From positions 1,426,001-1,490,000 of the forward strand of contig NZ_CP109442.1 of the NCBI RefSeq assembly GCF_036227205.1: a stretch of DNA of 64,000 nucleotides. Direction: 5' to 3'. The stretch's first letter is position 1. The number at the start of each line of letters is the position of its first letter. Source of the DNA: Amycolatopsis sp. NBC_01480 (GTDB taxonomy: Bacteria; Actinomycetota; Actinomycetes; Mycobacteriales; Pseudonocardiaceae). The position numbers were made by a program, and so were the translations under genes. The notes under the pieces are model-generated. The model saw only the letters and a program-made list of their open reading frames with translations. It was not told the origin of the DNA and ran no database searches. This document shows, piece after piece, positions 46,255-56,049 of the stretch.

Positions 46255-46621
46255 ACATGTCCTTCCTGACCGATCCACGCCTCCAGGTGGATCAGCGGAC
46301 TGCCGCCGATCGCGTCTGATCGCGAAACGGCATTTGCTTCCGATGCGGACGAGTCGCGCCTAACCGTGCGAGACACAGCGAGAGCGCCGCCAGCACAGGG
46401 GTGTTTGCCTCCCCCAAACGGAGGAAACGGAATTCGGCACCGCCGAAACCGGAAACCCGCCTGCGTCCTCCGCTTTCCCGCAGCTCATGCGGTACGGATT
46501 GGCGGATCGACGAAGGATGCGATCCGGAGACTCCCGAGGAGCGGACAGGACCGGCACCGGATGCGGAAACGCACGGTGATCGAACGCCCCCGAGGGTAGA
46601 CCGACGCCCACCGGGGTGCAA
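46255..46621 (-). promoter_or_regulatory. rho promoter and long 5' leader
   Basis: On the minus strand TTGCAC (46616-46621) and TACCCT (46593-46598) are 17 bp apart, a good housekeeping promoter. The start site near 46586 gives a leader of about 330 nt before the rho GTG. The leader has a GATCCAC/GTGGATC hairpin (46272-46293) next to the ribosome binding site and a GATCGCG direct repeat. In Escherichia coli rho controls itself by termination in its leader; the same could hold here. Confidence 0.55.
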
Positions 46622-46653
46622 CAACCACCCCCCGCGTGGCGCGGCTGCCCCCT

Positions 46654-46669
46654 GCCCCGTGACCGGGGC
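46654..46669 (-). terminator. Small hairpin after thrB
   Basis: GCCCCG-TGAC-CGGGGC, a 6-bp GC stem one base after the thrB TAA on the minus strand. No T-run; weak terminator at best. Confidence 0.4.
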
Positions 46670-46670
46670 T

Positions 46671-47558
46671 TTACAGAGCCGCAACCTGCACACCGGCGAG
46701 GTCCACGCCCAGCTCCGCGACGTCGAATCCGGTGACGTCGGTATCCGGCGGCAATTCTCCGGTGGTGGTCAGCGCCAGGACGGTGGGACCGGCGCCGGAA
46801 ATCGTCGCAGCGATTCCTCGAGCACGGAGCGTGCGCACCAGCTCGGTGCTGGCCGGGTACGCGCTCGCGCGGTAGTCCTGGTGCAGCCGGTCCTCGGTGG
46901 CCGCCAGCAGCAGCTCGGGGCGGGCGGTCATGGCCAGCACCGAAAGTGCGGCCCGCCCGGCACTGTGCGCCGCGTCCGGGTGCGGGACCTGGGCCGGGAG
47001 CAGCCCGCGGGTGGCGTCGGTGGACGACTTCACCGCGGGCACGGCCACGACCGGCCGGATCGACGGCGCCGGCGTCACGCGCTCGGCGTGGAACCGGCCG
47101 TCCTCGCACCAGGCCACGACCAGGCCGCCCAGCAGGCTCGCGGCCGCGTTGTCGGCGTGGCCCTCGAACTCGGCGGCCAGCTGGAGTGCCTCGTCGTCGA
47201 GCGGCGCCCCGGCCAGTGCGTAGCCCAGCGCCACCCCGGAAACCACCGCCGCCGCGGACGAGCCGAGCCCGCGCGCGTGCGGGATGTTGTTGAAACAACG
47301 CAGGTGCAGTCCCGGCGGGCGGACGCCGAGGTGCGCGCACGCCCGGCGGATGGCCCGCACCACCAGGTGCGTCTCGTCGGTCGGCACGTCGGCGATACCG
47401 CCCGCGCCCGCGTCGAAGACCTCGACTTTCAGGCCCTCGTCGGTGACCTGCAGCTCGACCACGTCGTGCCGGGCCAGAGCCAGGCCGAGCGCGTCGAAAC
47501 CCGGGCCCAGGTTGGCCGTGGACCCCGGGACAGTTGCCCGGAACCCGGTGCTCGTCAC
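46671..47558 (-). CDS. thrB: Homoserine kinase
   Basis: 295 residues of the GHMP kinase family: [18 protein letters not shown] at the N-terminus and the ATP-binding glycine-rich loop [17 protein letters not shown]; the C-terminal [10 protein letters not shown] motif is also present. Phosphorylates homoserine for threonine synthase. GTG at 47558 overlaps the thrC stop by 4 bp (GTGA), so translation is coupled. Last gene of hom-thrC-thrB. Confidence 0.96.
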   Translation of the reverse strand: MTSTGFRATVPGSTANLGPGFDALGLALARHDVVELQVTDEGLKVEVFDAGAGGIADVPTDETHLVVRAIRRACAHLGVRPPGLHLRCFNNIPHARGLGSSAAAVVSGVALGYALAGAPLDDEALQLAAEFEGHADNAAASLLGGLVVAWCEDGRFHAERVTPAPSIRPVVAVPAVKSSTDATRGLLPAQVPHPDAAHSAGRAALSVLAMTARPELLLAATEDRLHQDYRASAYPASTELVRTLRARGIAATISGAGPTVLALTTTGELPPDTDVTGFDVAELGVDLAGVQVAAL

Positions 47559-48610
47559 CGCAGTTCCAGCGCGGCGGCCACCGCCGAGGGGTCCACCGCC
47601 AGCGGCTCGACCTCGACGTTGCCTTCCAAGGCCGTGGCCGGGTCCTTGAGCCCGTGGCCGGTCACCGTGCAGACGACGGTGGCGCCCTTCGGCAGCCGGC
47701 CGTCCGCGGCGGTGGCGAGCAGGCCCGCGACGCTGGTGGCCGACGCCGGCTCGACGAACACGCCCTCGCGGCTGGCGAGCAGGCGGTACGCCTCAAGGAT
47801 CTTCTCGTCGGTGACGGCCTCGAACAGCCCGCCGGAAGACTCCTTCGCGGTCACCGCGCCGGCCCACGACGCGGGGCTGCCGATGCGGATCGCGGTCGCG
47901 ATCGTGTCCGGTTCGGACACCGGCTCGCCGTGCACGAGCGGGGCCGCGCCGGCCGCCTGGAAACCGAACATCCGCGGCGTGTTCTTCACCACACCGTCGG
48001 CGGCGTACTCGGAGTACCCGGCCCAATACGCGGTGATGTTGCCGGCGTTGCCGACCGGCAGGCAGTGGATGTCCGGTGCCTGGCCGAGCACGTCGCAGAT
48101 CTCGAACGCGGCCGTCTTCTGCCCGGCGATGCGCACCGGGTTGACGGAGTTCACCAGCGTCACCGGGTAGTCGGCCGCGGTCTTGCGGGCCAGCTCCAGG
48201 CAGTCGTCGAAGTTGCCGTCGACCTGGAGGATGCGCGCGCCGTGCAGCACGGCCTGGGCGAGCTTGCCCATCGCGATCTTGCCCTGCGGCACCAGCACCG
48301 CGCAGGTGAGCCCGGCGCGCGCGGCATACGCGGCCGCCGAGGCGGAGGTGTTGCCGGTGGACGCGCAGATCACCGCCTTGAGCCCGCTGGCCAGCGCGTG
48401 CGTGATGGCCACGGTCATGCCGCGGTCCTTGAACGAGCCGGTCGGGTTCGCGCCCTCCACCTTGAGATACACCGTCGTGCCGGTGAGCCCGGACAGGTGC
48501 GGGGCCGGCAGCAGCGGCGTGTTGCCCTCGCCGAGCGTCACCACTTTCGCGCCGTCCGGAACGGGAATCCGGTCGCGGTACGCCTCGATGATCCCCGGCC
48601 AGCCGCTCAT
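47555..48610 (-). CDS. thrC: Threonine synthase
   Basis: 351 residues, PLP type II fold. The PLP lysine is in [12 protein letters not shown], the phosphate-binding loop [17 protein letters not shown], and [16 protein letters not shown] is a family hallmark. Converts O-phosphohomoserine to threonine. The ATG at 48610 ([17 protein letters not shown]) is the family-like start. Located 82 bp after hom and overlapping thrB. Confidence 0.96.
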   Translation of the reverse strand: MSGWPGIIEAYRDRIPVPDGAKVVTLGEGNTPLLPAPHLSGLTGTTVYLKVEGANPTGSFKDRGMTVAITHALASGLKAVICASTGNTSASAAAYAARAGLTCAVLVPQGKIAMGKLAQAVLHGARILQVDGNFDDCLELARKTAADYPVTLVNSVNPVRIAGQKTAAFEICDVLGQAPDIHCLPVGNAGNITAYWAGYSEYAADGVVKNTPRMFGFQAAGAAPLVHGEPVSEPDTIATAIRIGSPASWAGAVTAKESSGGLFEAVTDEKILEAYRLLASREGVFVEPASATSVAGLLATAADGRLPKGATVVCTVTGHGLKDPATALEGNVEVEPLAVDPSAVAAALELR

Positions 48611-48692
48611 GCCGACGCCTCGATTCGGAGTTGCACACTGCTCATTGAGGAGGCGCCGACATGAATAGCGATGATTCGCTTGCAAGCTGCGG

Positions 48693-50039
48693 TCATTGGT
48701 CTTCACCTTCCACGCGCATGACGCTGACGACTTCGTGCACCACGTCGAGTTTCGCGATCTCGTCCACAGTGGATTGCAGCGCCGCGTCGGGCGCCAGGTG
48801 GGTGACCACGACGAGGCTCGCCGTGTCGTTCGCGTCGCGCTGGCGGACCGCGGCGATGCTCACGCCGTGGCCCGCGAAGGCCTGCGCCACCTGGGCGAGC
48901 ACACCCGCGCGGTCGGCGACGTCGAGGCTCACGTGGTAACGCGTCGGCGTCTGGCCCATCGGGCGCACCGGCAGCGCGGCGTGCGCGGACTCGCGCGGGC
49001 CGCGGCCGCCCGCGACCTGGTTACGGGCCACCGCGACCAAGTCGCCGAGCACGGCGCTCGCGGTGGGCGCGCCACCCGCGCCCTGGCCGTAGAACATCAG
49101 CTCGCCGGCCGCGTCGGCTTCGACGTACACGGCGTTGAACGCGCCGCCCACCCCGGCCAGCTGATGGCTGCGCGGGATCATCACCGGGTGCACGCGCGCC
49201 GAGACGGACTCGGTGCCGTCGTCACTCGTCACGCGCTCGCAGATGGCCAGCAGCTTCACCGTGCGGCCCAGCACACGCGCGGCGTGCAGGTCGGCCGCCG
49301 TGACGTCGGCGATGCCCTCGCGGTGCACCTCCGAAGCCGTGACGCGCGTGTGGAACGCCAGCGACGCCAGGATCGCGGCCTTGGACGCGGCGTCGTAACC
49401 GTCGACGTCCGCGGTCGGGTCCGCCTCGGCGTACCCGAGCCGGCCGGCCTCGTCCAGCGTCTCGGCGTAACCCGCGCCGGTCGAGTCCATTGCGGACAGG
49501 ATGAAGTTGGTGGTGCCGTTGACAATGCCCATCACCCGCGTGATGCGGTCACCGGCCAGGGATTCGCGCAACGGCCGCAGCAACGGGATCGCGCCGGCCA
49601 CGGCGGCCTCGAAGTAGAGGTCCACGCCCGCGGCGTCGGCGGCCTCGAACAGGTCGGCCGAATGCTCGGCCAGCAGCGCCTTGTTGGCCGTGACCACGGA
49701 CTTCCCGGCGCCCAGCGCGGCGAGCAGCCAGCCGCGGACCGGCTCGATGCCGCCGACCAGCTCGACCACCACGTCCACGTCCTCGCGGACCACCAGCGCC
49801 GCGGCGTCGTCGGTGAGCAGTTCCGGCGGCAGCTCCGGGTGCTTGTCGGGGCGCCGCACGGCGATGCCGGCCAGCTCCACCCGCGCCCCGGCGCGCGCCG
49901 CCAGCTCGTCCGCCTGCTCGACCAGCAGCCGGGCGACCTCACGGCCGACCGTGCCGCAGCCCAGCAGGGCGACCCTGATCGCGCGACCGTCCGATGGAGA
50001 CCCCGATGGAGACACACCCGATGGAGACACAGTGGACAC
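48693..50039 (-). CDS. hom: Homoserine dehydrogenase with ACT domain
   Basis: 448 residues. NAD(P)-binding [17 protein letters not shown], catalytic region [38 protein letters not shown] and [10 protein letters not shown], and a C-terminal ACT regulatory domain ([33 protein letters not shown]) for threonine feedback. The N-terminal [13 protein letters not shown] tail is encoded by three in-frame copies of a GATGGAGAC unit read on the plus strand (49993-50028). GTG at 50039 uses a GGAGG site inside the end of lysA, 3 bp away. Confidence 0.95.
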   Translation of the reverse strand: MSTVSPSGVSPSGSPSDGRAIRVALLGCGTVGREVARLLVEQADELAARAGARVELAGIAVRRPDKHPELPPELLTDDAAALVVREDVDVVVELVGGIEPVRGWLLAALGAGKSVVTANKALLAEHSADLFEAADAAGVDLYFEAAVAGAIPLLRPLRESLAGDRITRVMGIVNGTTNFILSAMDSTGAGYAETLDEAGRLGYAEADPTADVDGYDAASKAAILASLAFHTRVTASEVHREGIADVTAADLHAARVLGRTVKLLAICERVTSDDGTESVSARVHPVMIPRSHQLAGVGGAFNAVYVEADAAGELMFYGQGAGGAPTASAVLGDLVAVARNQVAGGRGPRESAHAALPVRPMGQTPTRYHVSLDVADRAGVLAQVAQAFAGHGVSIAAVRQRDANDTASLVVVTHLAPDAALQSTVDEIAKLDVVHEVVSVMRVEGEDQ

Positions 50040-50042
50040 TTC

Positions 50043-51473
50043 TCAAACCTCCAGGCGCAGCATGTCGTCCGTCGTCTCCCGCCGCAGCAGCACGCGGGCG
50101 CCGCCGTTGCGCACGGCCACCACCGCCGGGCGCGGCTGCCGGTTGTAGCCGCTCGCCATGGAGTAGCAGTAGGCCCCGGTCGCCGCGACGGCCAGCAGGT
50201 CGCCGGGGGCCAGCGTGTCGGGCAGCCAGCAGTCCCGGACCACGATGTCGCCGGACTCACAGTGCTTTCCCACGACTCGGGACAAAGTGGCGGCCGCGGG
50301 GTCGGTCCCGTCCGCCGCCGAGCGCGAGACGACGCGGCAGTCGTACACCGCGTCGTACAGCGCGGTGCGGATGTTGTCGCTCATGCCGCCGTCGACGCTC
50401 ACGTAGCGGCGCGCGGTTTCGTCGCCGAGCGCGACGTCCTTGATGGTGCCCACCTCGTACAGCGTGATCGTGCCCGGGCCGGCGATGGCGCGGCCCGGCT
50501 CGCCCGCGATGCGCGGCACCGGCAGGTCCGCGTACGCGCATTCCTTGCGCACGATCTCGCGGATCTGCGTGATCATCTGCGCGGGCGGCGGCGGGTTGTC
50601 CTTTTCGGTGTACGCGATGCCGAAGCCGCCGCCGAGGTCGACCAGGTTCAGCTGGTCGAGCAGCTCGCGGCCGTGCTCCTTGGCCAGGTCGCCGAGCAGC
50701 CCGACCACGCGGCGGGCGGCGACCTCGAAGCCGTCGGCGTCGAAGATCTGCGAGCCGATGTGGCTGTGCAGCCCGGTCAGCTTCAGCGACGGCGCGTTCA
50801 GCACCCGGCGCACGGCCTCGGCGGCGTCGCCCGAAGCCAGCGAGAAGCCGAACTTCTGGTCCTCGTGCGCGGTGGCGATGAACTCGTGGGTGTGCGCCTC
50901 GACGCCCACCGTGACCCGGACCAGCACCGGCTGCACGACGTCGCGCTGCGCGGCCACGTCGGCCAGCCGGGCGATCTCGTAGTACGAGTCGACCACCACA
51001 GTGCCGACGCCCGCGTCCACCGCGGCCTCCAGCTCGGCGACCGACTTGTTGTTGCCGTGGAAGGTGATCCGCTCGGCCGGGAAGTCCGCGCGCTGCGCGA
51101 CGGCCAGCTCGCCGCCGCTGCACACGTCCAGGCTCAGCCCCTGCTCGGCCACCCAGCGGGCGATCTCGATGGAGAGGAAGGCCTTGGACGCGTAGTGCAC
51201 CAGCGCCGGGTCGTCGAACGCCTCCGCGTAGTCGGCGCAGCGGGACTTGAAGTCCGCCTCGTCGACCACGAACAGCGGCGTGCCGTAGGTCTCGGCCAGC
51301 TCGCGCACGTCGACGCCGGCGATCCGCACCACGCCGTCGGCGGCGCGGAAGGTGTTGCGCGGCCACACTTTCGCGGGCAGCTGGTCGAGTTCGACGGCGC
51401 TCGCGGGCGGGAACCCGGAGGCGTCGGCATGGGGGTAGACGTCGGCGTGGCGGGGGCCCGCGGGGTGCGCCAT
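50043..51473 (-). CDS. lysA: Diaminopimelate decarboxylase
   Basis: 476 residues, fold-type III PLP enzyme. PLP lysine Lys97 in [27 protein letters not shown] and CESGDIVV segments form the active site. Makes lysine from meso-diaminopimelate. The ATG is at 51473. It lies 3 bp after argS on the same strand and 3 bp before hom, so argS-lysA-hom-thrC-thrB probably form one transcript. Confidence 0.96.
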   Translation of the reverse strand: MAHPAGPRHADVYPHADASGFPPASAVELDQLPAKVWPRNTFRAADGVVRIAGVDVRELAETYGTPLFVVDEADFKSRCADYAEAFDDPALVHYASKAFLSIEIARWVAEQGLSLDVCSGGELAVAQRADFPAERITFHGNNKSVAELEAAVDAGVGTVVVDSYYEIARLADVAAQRDVVQPVLVRVTVGVEAHTHEFIATAHEDQKFGFSLASGDAAEAVRRVLNAPSLKLTGLHSHIGSQIFDADGFEVAARRVVGLLGDLAKEHGRELLDQLNLVDLGGGFGIAYTEKDNPPPPAQMITQIREIVRKECAYADLPVPRIAGEPGRAIAGPGTITLYEVGTIKDVALGDETARRYVSVDGGMSDNIRTALYDAVYDCRVVSRSAADGTDPAAATLSRVVGKHCESGDIVVRDCWLPDTLAPGDLLAVAATGAYCYSMASGYNRQPRPAVVAVRNGGARVLLRRETTDDMLRLEV

Positions 51474-51476
51474 GGG

Positions 51477-53156
51477 TTACATCCGTTCCGGAGCGGAGAC
51501 ACCGAGGAGGGACAGGCCGTTCGCCAGGACCTGGCGGGCGGCTTCGCACAACGCGAGACGGGCGTACGTCAGAGGGGTCGCCTCCTCGTCGCCCTGCGGC
51601 AGGACCCGCGCCTCGCGTACGGCGTAGAACTTGTGCAGCGCGCCGGCCAGCTCTTCGAGATAGCGCGCGACCCGGTGGGGCTCACGCATTTCGGCGGCGC
51701 GGCGCACCATGGCGGGGTATTCGCCGATGGTGCGCATGAGGTCGCCCTCGACCGGCAGCGTCAGCAGTCCGAATTGGACGCTGTCGACGTCCGCCGCGAT
51801 CGCTTCGGGCTTGAGGCCGAGGTCGGCCGCGGAGCGCTGCATCGAGCGCAGCCGGGCGTGGGCGTACTGCACGTAGTAGACCGGGTTGTCGTTGGAGTGC
51901 TTGCGCAGCAGGTCCAGGTCGACGTCCAGGCTGGAGTCCACGGAGTAGCGGATCAGCTCGTACCGGGCCGGGTCGACGCCGACCGCCTCGACCAGGTCCT
52001 CCATGGTGATCACGGTGCCCGCGCGCTTGGACATGCGCACCGGCTTGCCGTCGCTGACCAGGTTCACCATCTGGCCGATCAGCACCTCGACGCTGTCCGG
52101 GTCGTCGCCGAAGGCCGCGGCCGCGGCCTTGAGCCGGGCGATGTAGCCGTGGTGGTCCGCGCCGAGCATGTAGATGCACAGGTCGAAGCCGCGGTTGCGC
52201 TTGTCCTTGAAGTAGGCGAGGTCGCCGGCGATGTAGGCCGGGTTGCCGTCGGTCTTGATGACGACGCGGTCCTTGTCGTCGCCGTACTCGCTGGAGCGCA
52301 GCCACCAGGCGCCCTCGTCGAAGTACAGGTTGCCGGAGTCCTTGAGCTGCTGCACCGCGGCGTCGACGGCGCCGGACTCGTGCAGCGAGTTCTCGTGGAA
52401 GTAGACGTCGAAGTCGGTGCCGAAATCGTGCAGGCTCTGCTTGATCTCGCTGAACATCAGCTCGATGCCGATCCGGCGGAAGGCCTCGTGCCGCTCGGCC
52501 TCGGGCAGCGACAGCGCGCTCGGCTCGGCCTTGAGCACCTCGGCCGCGATGTCGGTGATGTAGCCGCCCGAGTACCCGTCCTCCGGCGCCGGCTCGCCCT
52601 TGGCGGCGGCGATCAGGGAGCGCACGAAGCGGTCGATCTGCGCGCCGGCGTCGTTGAAGTAGTACTCGCGCGTGACGTCGGCGCCCTGCGCGGACAGCAC
52701 GCGGCCCAGCGCGTCGCCGACCGCCGCCCAGCGGGTGCCGCCGAGGTGGATCGGGCCGGTCGGGTTGGCCGAGACGAACTCGAGGTTGATCACGCGCCCG
52801 GCGAGCGCGTCGCCGCGCCCGTAGCCGTCACCCGCGGTGAGCACCTGGCGGACGACCTCGCCCTGCGCGCCGGCCGCGAGCCGGAAGTTGAGGAAGCCGG
52901 GCCCGGCGACCTCGGCGGCGTCGACCCCGTCGGCGGCCGACACGACCTCGGCCAGCGCGTCGGCGAACTCCCGCGGCTTCAGCCCGGCCTTCTTGGCCAC
53001 CTGGAGGGCGAGGTTGGTCGCGTAGTCGCCGTGTTCGGGGTTGCGCGGGCGTTCGATGGTCACCTGCTCCGGCAGCACGGCGGTGTCGACGCCCCGTGCG
53101 TCGAGCACCTGCACGGCGGAGCTGCGGACCAGGTCGGCGAGAGCGGCGGGAGTCAC
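51477..53156 (-). CDS. argS: Arginyl-tRNA synthetase
   Basis: 559 residues. Class I signature in the actinobacterial form [23 protein letters not shown] (HLGG in place of HIGH) and a KMSKS-like VRMSKRAGT; an anticodon-binding C-terminal domain ends ...[12 protein letters not shown]. The start is the GTG at 53156 ([18 protein letters not shown]); the open frame continues upstream but is a shadow. A TAGAAT -10 hexamer ends about 6 bp before the GTG on the minus strand, so the message is probably leaderless. Confidence 0.96.
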   Translation of the reverse strand: MTPAALADLVRSSAVQVLDARGVDTAVLPEQVTIERPRNPEHGDYATNLALQVAKKAGLKPREFADALAEVVSAADGVDAAEVAGPGFLNFRLAAGAQGEVVRQVLTAGDGYGRGDALAGRVINLEFVSANPTGPIHLGGTRWAAVGDALGRVLSAQGADVTREYYFNDAGAQIDRFVRSLIAAAKGEPAPEDGYSGGYITDIAAEVLKAEPSALSLPEAERHEAFRRIGIELMFSEIKQSLHDFGTDFDVYFHENSLHESGAVDAAVQQLKDSGNLYFDEGAWWLRSSEYGDDKDRVVIKTDGNPAYIAGDLAYFKDKRNRGFDLCIYMLGADHHGYIARLKAAAAAFGDDPDSVEVLIGQMVNLVSDGKPVRMSKRAGTVITMEDLVEAVGVDPARYELIRYSVDSSLDVDLDLLRKHSNDNPVYYVQYAHARLRSMQRSAADLGLKPEAIAADVDSVQFGLLTLPVEGDLMRTIGEYPAMVRRAAEMREPHRVARYLEELAGALHKFYAVREARVLPQGDEEATPLTYARLALCEAARQVLANGLSLLGVSAPERM

Positions 53157-53338
53157 TCGCCGAATTCTAGGTGTGCCCAGGTCGGACGCCCACGGCGGCA
53201 CGGGCGTGTCGGGAGCGCCGTCACACCCCCCGTGATCGTGAGAGGTGTTCACGGTCACCAGACGCCAGGTCTCTACACTGGCCGGGGGCAGGGTCCGTCC
53301 GGATCCCTCCAATCCCTCACGAGGAGATCGCGGGAACC
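53157..53338 (+). promoter_or_regulatory. Divergent promoter region argS / DUF3105 with an operator-like repeat
   Basis: Minus-strand -10 TAGAAT for argS near 53161-53166. For the plus-strand DUF3105 gene, TACACT at 53274-53279 is a good -10. Just upstream GTGATCGTGA (53232-53241) and TCACGGTCAC (53249-53258) form an inverted repeat of 10-bp arms with one mismatch and 7-bp spacing, covering the -35 region. Confidence 0.55.
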
Positions 53339-54193
53339 ATGGCGAACGGGACAACCAGGAAGAAGGGGACGCCCAACAAGGCGATGAAGGCGGCCAAAGC
53401 CCGCTCGGTCGTCGCCAAGAAGGGCACACCGTGGGGCACCATCGCCGGTGTGGTCCTGGTGGTCGCCCTCCTGGCTTCGGTGATCACCTATTACATGGTG
53501 AAGTCCGCACCGCAGCGTGACCAGAAGTCGCGTGACGAGGCCGCGGCCGCGTACGCGCCGAGCGCGTCCAACCCGGACCCGTCCAAGAAGATCCCCGGCG
53601 TGATCACCGCCAACTACGCCGGCTCGGTGCACATCCTGCCGACCGAGCGCGTGGCCTACGACCACTCCCCGCCCTTCGGCGGCCCGCACGACGGCTACTG
53701 GGCCGCCTGCAACGGCGTCGTCTACCCGAACGCGGTGCGCACCGAGAACATGGTGCACAGCCTGGAGCACGGCACCGTGTGGATCGCCTACAACCCGCAG
53801 CAGATCACCGGGGACCAGGTGTCCTTGCTGTCCGCTCGGGTCAAGGGCAAGCCGTACACGATGATGTCGCCGTACCCGGGCCTGGACAAGCCGATCTCGC
53901 TGCAGTCGTGGGGCCACCAGCTGAAGCTGGACAAGGCCGACGACCCGCGCATCGACGAGTTCATCGCCGCGCTGCGGACCAACCCGAACGGCGTGTACCC
54001 GGAAATCGGCGCGTCCTGCGACGCGCTCGGCCCCGGCCAGTTCGACCCGAGCAACCCGCCGCCGTTCGACCCGAGCAAGCCGGGCCCGGACGCGAAGCCG
54101 ATGACCTACAAGGGCAGCACCGGTGCGCAGGGCGACGCCGGCACCGCTCCGGGCAGCTCGGGCATGCCGTCCAGCCCGCCGGCCGGGCAGTGA
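53339..54193 (+). CDS. DUF3105 membrane-anchored protein
   Basis: 284 residues: a basic N-terminus rich in Lys/Thr, one membrane helix (about 33-57, [21 protein letters not shown]) and an external domain with the DUF3105 signature [23 protein letters not shown]...[18 protein letters not shown], whose histidines and glutamate could bind a metal. The C-terminus is Pro/Gly/Ser-rich and probably disordered. GAGGAG precedes the ATG by about 10 bp. Followed 7 bp later by a DUF305 gene; both are often found together and linked to copper or other metals, which is inference here. Confidence 0.88.
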   Translation: MANGTTRKKGTPNKAMKAAKARSVVAKKGTPWGTIAGVVLVVALLASVITYYMVKSAPQRDQKSRDEAAAAYAPSASNPDPSKKIPGVITANYAGSVHILPTERVAYDHSPPFGGPHDGYWAACNGVVYPNAVRTENMVHSLEHGTVWIAYNPQQITGDQVSLLSARVKGKPYTMMSPYPGLDKPISLQSWGHQLKLDKADDPRIDEFIAALRTNPNGVYPEIGASCDALGPGQFDPSNPPPFDPSKPGPDAKPMTYKGSTGAQGDAGTAPGSSGMPSSPPAGQ

Positions 54194-54200
54194 TCGCTCA

Positions 54201-54926
54201 ATGAGCTCGGAAACCGACCTCGAACCGGACCAGGCCGACGCCGTGGTGGCCGAGCGGCCGGCCTGGTCGCGCTGGGTGGTCATCGGCGGGACGCTGGTCG
54301 CCGTGCTGCTGATCGGCGCCGCCATCGGGATGTTCGCCACGCGGCTGACCGACGGCGACTCGGCGACCTTGTCGACGCCGGGCGCCGGCTCGGTCGAGGT
54401 CGGTTTCGCGCAGGACATGTCGGTGCACCACCTGCAGGCCGTCACGATGGCGAACTGGGCGCGCGACCACACCACGGACCCCGAGGTGAAGCAGCTCGCG
54501 TTCGACATCGAGAGCACGCAGACCGAGCAGGTCGGCCGGATGAAGGGCTGGCTCATGCTGTGGGACCAGCCCGAGCAGACCACCGGCGCGTACATGACCT
54601 GGATGACCGAGCCCATGGGCCACGCCGGCATGCAGATGCCGTCCAGCTCCCCGGCCGGCGGCGCGCCGATGCCCGGCATGGCCACCGACGAGGACCTGGC
54701 CAAGATGCGCACGCTTTCGGGCAAGGCGCTGGACATCGACTTCCTCCAGCTGATGCTGCGCCACCACCAGGGCGGCACGGCGATGGCGCAGTACGCGCAG
54801 GACCACTCGAGCCTGCCGGCGCTCAAGGCGCTCACCACGAGCATGCTGACCTCGCAGGGCGCCGAGATGGACCAGATGAAGCTGATGCTGCAGGCGCGGG
54901 GCGCGAAGCCGCTTCCCGCGCCTTGA
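54201..54926 (+). CDS. DUF305 membrane-anchored protein (Met/His-rich, probable copper handling)
   Basis: 241 residues: short cytosolic tail, one membrane helix (about 27-48) and an external four-helix DUF305 domain with two His-His motifs (MSVHHLQAVTMANWA and LMLRHHQGGTAMAQYA). The middle segment (about residues 130-170) is methionine-rich (MTWMTEPMGHAGMQM, MPGMA), suggesting soft-metal binding such as copper. Operon partner of the DUF3105 gene, ending in a strong palindromic terminator. Confidence 0.88.
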   Translation: MSSETDLEPDQADAVVAERPAWSRWVVIGGTLVAVLLIGAAIGMFATRLTDGDSATLSTPGAGSVEVGFAQDMSVHHLQAVTMANWARDHTTDPEVKQLAFDIESTQTEQVGRMKGWLMLWDQPEQTTGAYMTWMTEPMGHAGMQMPSSSPAGGAPMPGMATDEDLAKMRTLSGKALDIDFLQLMLRHHQGGTAMAQYAQDHSSLPALKALTTSMLTSQGAEMDQMKLMLQARGAKPLPAP

Positions 54927-54931
54927 TCTGA

Positions 54932-54981
54932 CACGCGAAAAGCGGGGCCGTCCGACGTCGGACGGCCCCGCTTTTCGCGTG
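54932..54981. terminator. 50-bp perfect palindrome, bidirectional terminator
   Basis: Fully self-complementary over 54932-54981 (25-bp half-sites, centre GACGTC), with an AAAAGCGGGGCC core and TTTT on the other side. It fills the gap between two convergent stop codons, at 54926 and 54982. Confidence 0.9.
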
Positions 54982-55902
54982 CTACCAAGACATTTCTTGG
55001 CACCGTCTCGCACATTGGGGCGCTTCGACCTGCAGCGTGGCGTGCTTGATCGCGTAGCGCGCGGATAGCAGGTCCTGCGCCTCGGTGAGGACGGCCGACT
55101 GCTCGGCCTCCCCCTTGATCGTCAGGTGCGCCGAGGCGACCTCCATGCCGGAGGTCAGCGTCCAGACGTGCAGGTCGTGCACGTCCTCGACGCCGGGCAG
55201 CGCGGCCAGTTCGGTGCTGATCTCGCCGACGTCGACGCCCGTCGGGGCGTGCTGGAAGAGGATGCGCAGCGCGCGGCGGGCCAGCGTCCAGGTCCGGGGC
55301 AGCACGAACAGCCCGATCGCGACACCGATGATCGGGTCGGCGTACCGCCAGCCCGTGGTCAGCGTGATGGCGCCGCTGACCAGCACGCCGACCGAGCCGA
55401 TCAGGTCGGCGAGCACTTCGAGGTACGCGCCGCGCACGTTCAGGCTTTCCTTGGCGCCTGAGCGAAGCATCAGGAACGACACGATGTTCGCGATCAGGCC
55501 GGCGCCCGCGGCGAGCATCACCGGCAGCCCGGCCACCTCCGGCGGGTCGCTGATCCGGCCGATCGCCTCCACCAGCACGTAACCGGCGACGCCGAACAGC
55601 AGCACGGCGTTCGCCAGCGCGGCCAGGACTTCCGCGCGGTACATGCCGAACGTGCGGCTGAGCGTCGGGCCGCTGCGCCGCGCCAGCAGGATCGCGGCCA
55701 GGGCCATGCCGACGCCGAGGACGTCGGTGAACATGTGCGCCGCGTCGGAGATCAGGGCGAGCGAACCGGTGGCGAAGCCGACCACGAACTCCAGCACCAT
55801 GAACCCGGCGCCGATGAACAGCGAGATCAGCAGCGCGCGCACGTACCGCCCCGAGGCGCTGCCCGGCGCGACCGCCTGCCCGTGGCCATGTCCGTGGCCC
55901 AT
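54982..55902 (-). CDS. Cation diffusion facilitator (CzcD-like)
   Basis: 306 residues: His-rich N-terminus (MGHGHGHG), six membrane helices, and a C-terminal cytosolic domain with VEDVHDLHVWTLTSGMEVASAHL. Metal ligands: SDAAHMFTD in helix 2 and EVLADLIGSV in helix 5, where a Glu replaces the first His of HxxxD. Exports zinc or a similar divalent cation in exchange for protons. GGGAGGCGG precedes the ATG. Its promoter has a TATATA box and a dyad (55943-55958). Confidence 0.93.
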   Translation of the reverse strand: MGHGHGHGQAVAPGSASGRYVRALLISLFIGAGFMVLEFVVGFATGSLALISDAAHMFTDVLGVGMALAAILLARRSGPTLSRTFGMYRAEVLAALANAVLLFGVAGYVLVEAIGRISDPPEVAGLPVMLAAGAGLIANIVSFLMLRSGAKESLNVRGAYLEVLADLIGSVGVLVSGAITLTTGWRYADPIIGVAIGLFVLPRTWTLARRALRILFQHAPTGVDVGEISTELAALPGVEDVHDLHVWTLTSGMEVASAHLTIKGEAEQSAVLTEAQDLLSARYAIKHATLQVEAPQCARRCQEMSW

Positions 55903-55942
55903 GTTCCGCCTCCCTGTCCGCGTCTCAGCCGAAATATATAGT

Positions 55943-55958
55943 CACATGCGCATATGTG
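55943..55958 (-). promoter_or_regulatory. Candidate metal-sensor operator upstream of the CDF exporter
   Basis: CACAT-N6-ATGTG dyad (with ATGCGCATAT in its core) next to a TATATA box, about 41-56 bp before the start. It looks like ArsR/SmtB-type metal-responsive operators. No such regulator gene is adjacent. Confidence 0.45.
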
Positions 55959-56007
55959 CAATACAGGTAAGCCTAAGTTCACCTTAACGACCGGAGGGCG
56001 GACAGAA

Positions 56008-56040
56008 CCATCCCCCGGGCGTGGGCTTCCCGGGGGATGG
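56008..56040 (-). terminator. Terminator hairpin after the epoxide hydrolase
   Basis: 12-bp arms CCATCCCCCGGG and CCCGGGGGATGG around a 9-nt loop, 9 bp after the stop at 56050 on the minus strand. No long T-run. Confidence 0.7.
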
Positions 56041-56049
56041 GACGAGCGG

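Noticed and set aside
44713..46269. Plus-strand 518-residue hydrophobic frame resembling a membrane protein
   Set aside because: It is the exact antisense of rho; the Val/Ala/Leu-rich look comes from the Arg/Gly/Asn/Asp codons of the rho insert.
48696..53387. Very long plus-strand open frame (1563 codons)
   Set aside because: Antisense shadow of hom, lysA and argS caused by high GC; composition is Arg/Gly/His-rich with no domain, while the minus strand gives clear enzymes.
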